A DNA stretch of 34,500 nucleotides from Actinomycetota bacterium (GTDB lineage Bacteria > Actinomycetota > Actinomycetes > Nanopelagicales > Nanopelagicaceae): assembly GCA_026392945.1 (NCBI GenBank), contig JAPLBB010000021.1, forward strand, positions 1-34,500. The letters are read 5' to 3'. Shown here one piece after another: positions 34,168 to 34,500 of this stretch (its first letter is position 1; every line of letters begins with the position of its first letter). The notes below the pieces were generated by a model that worked only from the letters and a program-made list of their open reading frames with translations, did not search any database and was not told the DNA's origin. The translations under genes and the position numbers were made by a program.

Positions 34168-34500
34168 TTAACCAACATTTAGGGCTGTTTTTTGGGCAGC
34201 ACTTAATGCATTTTTTACGCTATCAGGTATTGCAGCTTTTTGTTCAGGTGTAAGTGCTTTTAGTTGAGCAGCGCTTAAACCTTTTCCTTGGGCTGCAGTT
34301 AATCCTGCTAACGCAGTTGGATCTAATGCTCCAAGAGAAGCTGCGCTTAGTCCTTTAAGTGCAGTAGGTGGCATCTGACCCATTTGTTGTTGAGTCATTC
34401 CAGCAAATGCTGCAGGTGGTAGTTGTTGGAATTGTTGCGTTCCCATTGCCTTAAACGCAGCAGGTGGCAATTGATTTAATTGCTCAGCAACCATTCCAGC
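34168..34500 (-). CDS. Tandem-repeat protein, C-terminal part (runs off right edge)
   Basis: The frame stays open through the window edge (the residues before the track's Met are Ala-Gly), so the start is outside. The visible part is almost wholly built from 16-residue repeats with the consensus xxxQLxxLPPxALxGL, for example TQQFQQLPPAAFAGM and TQQQMGQMPPTALKGL. The pattern softens toward the C-terminus (TPEQKAAIPDSVKNAL) and ends NVG with no membrane anchor or sorting signal. Leucine spacing of eight suggests a solenoid or coil-like stack. Similar LTPxQ repeats occur in surface proteins, so an exported role is possible, but the N-terminus is needed. I recognise no named family. Confidence 0.8.
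   Translation of the reverse strand, partial: AGMVAEQLNQLPPAAFKAMGTQQFQQLPPAAFAGMTQQQMGQMPPTALKGLSAASLGALDPTALAGLTAAQGKGLSAAQLKALTPEQKAAIPDSVKNALSAAQKTALNVG
34204..34491 (-). repeat. Six 48-base tandem coding repeats
   Basis: Six in-frame units of 16 codons run from 34491 down to 34204, with a partial unit on each side. Identity is highest near the edge: CATTCCAGC recurs exactly 96 bases apart (34396 and 34492). Decay toward the 3' end suggests older units there. Confidence 0.75.

Noticed and set aside
34204-34491. CRISPR array at the 48-base repeats
   Set aside because: The repeats are contiguous and in frame with no spacers; they are coding repeats.

Overview
This looks like a compact, fairly low-GC (roughly 40% by eye) chromosome segment of an actinobacterium. 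Gene content and order point to Actinobacteria: mfd, pth, rplY, prs and glmU; ispE, rsmA, tatD and metG; rsmI and pmt; glpR, rimJ, glp and a 5-FTHF cyclo-ligase; and citrate synthase, pdxH, serC, a DUF2530-like gene, a CspB-like gene and DUF3027. From memory these blocks follow the Mycobacterium tuberculosis order around Rv1020-Rv0991 and Rv0889-Rv0871. Low GC, near-zero intergenic spacing and many apparently leaderless starts fit a streamlined freshwater lineage such as Nanopelagicales (acI). That placement is inference; no rRNA is present. I saw no CRISPR array, insertion sequence, prophage or integron, and no gene-free stretch longer than 300 bases.

Layout. 1-5397: the 5' end of mfd, a divergent ppc that interrupts the usual mfd/pth neighbourhood, then pth, rplY and prs on the minus strand. 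5450-12050: a long minus-strand housekeeping run (glmU, tRNA-Gln, ispE, rsmA, tatD, metG, rsmI). 12110-16200: protein O-mannosyltransferase, then a cell-division-type module (GlpR/SepX-like membrane protein, RimJ-like acetyltransferase, reduced gephyrin/MoeA-like Glp) and a divergent 5-FTHF cyclo-ligase. 16197-20251: acyl-CoA dehydrogenase, a CopD-CtaG membrane fusion with a CopC-like protein, an FmdB/Ruc-like zinc-ribbon protein and a 52-codon ORF missing from the track. 20302-22486: MMPL transporter and tRNA-Arg(CCT). 22628-27976: accessory-looking island with a carboxynorspermidine-dehydrogenase-like enzyme, an SDR, a Tat-exported Rieske protein with odd cluster spacing, a membrane diguanylate cyclase and homospermidine synthase. 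27981-32648: photolyase, citrate synthase, pdxH, serC and two tiny membrane-protein genes. 32645-34500: CspB-like protein, DUF3027, two hairpins, and the C-terminal end of a 16-residue tandem-repeat protein running off the right edge.

How the genes fit together. The left half handles translation (pth, rplY, metG, two tRNAs, rsmA, rsmI), precursor supply (PRPP, UDP-GlcNAc, isoprenoid precursor), anaplerosis (ppc) and division (glp/glpR). The right half adds polyamine-type chemistry, a possible copper/cytochrome-oxidase assembly module, light-damage repair, the entry to the TCA cycle, and linked PLP and serine synthesis. The most unusual items are the domain-II-less Glp beside its likely membrane receptor, the pair of saccharopine-dehydrogenase-superfamily enzymes, the CopC-like protein without its copper ligands, the Rieske protein with a C-x5-H second motif, a CTG start inferred for prs, and the repeat protein at the edge.
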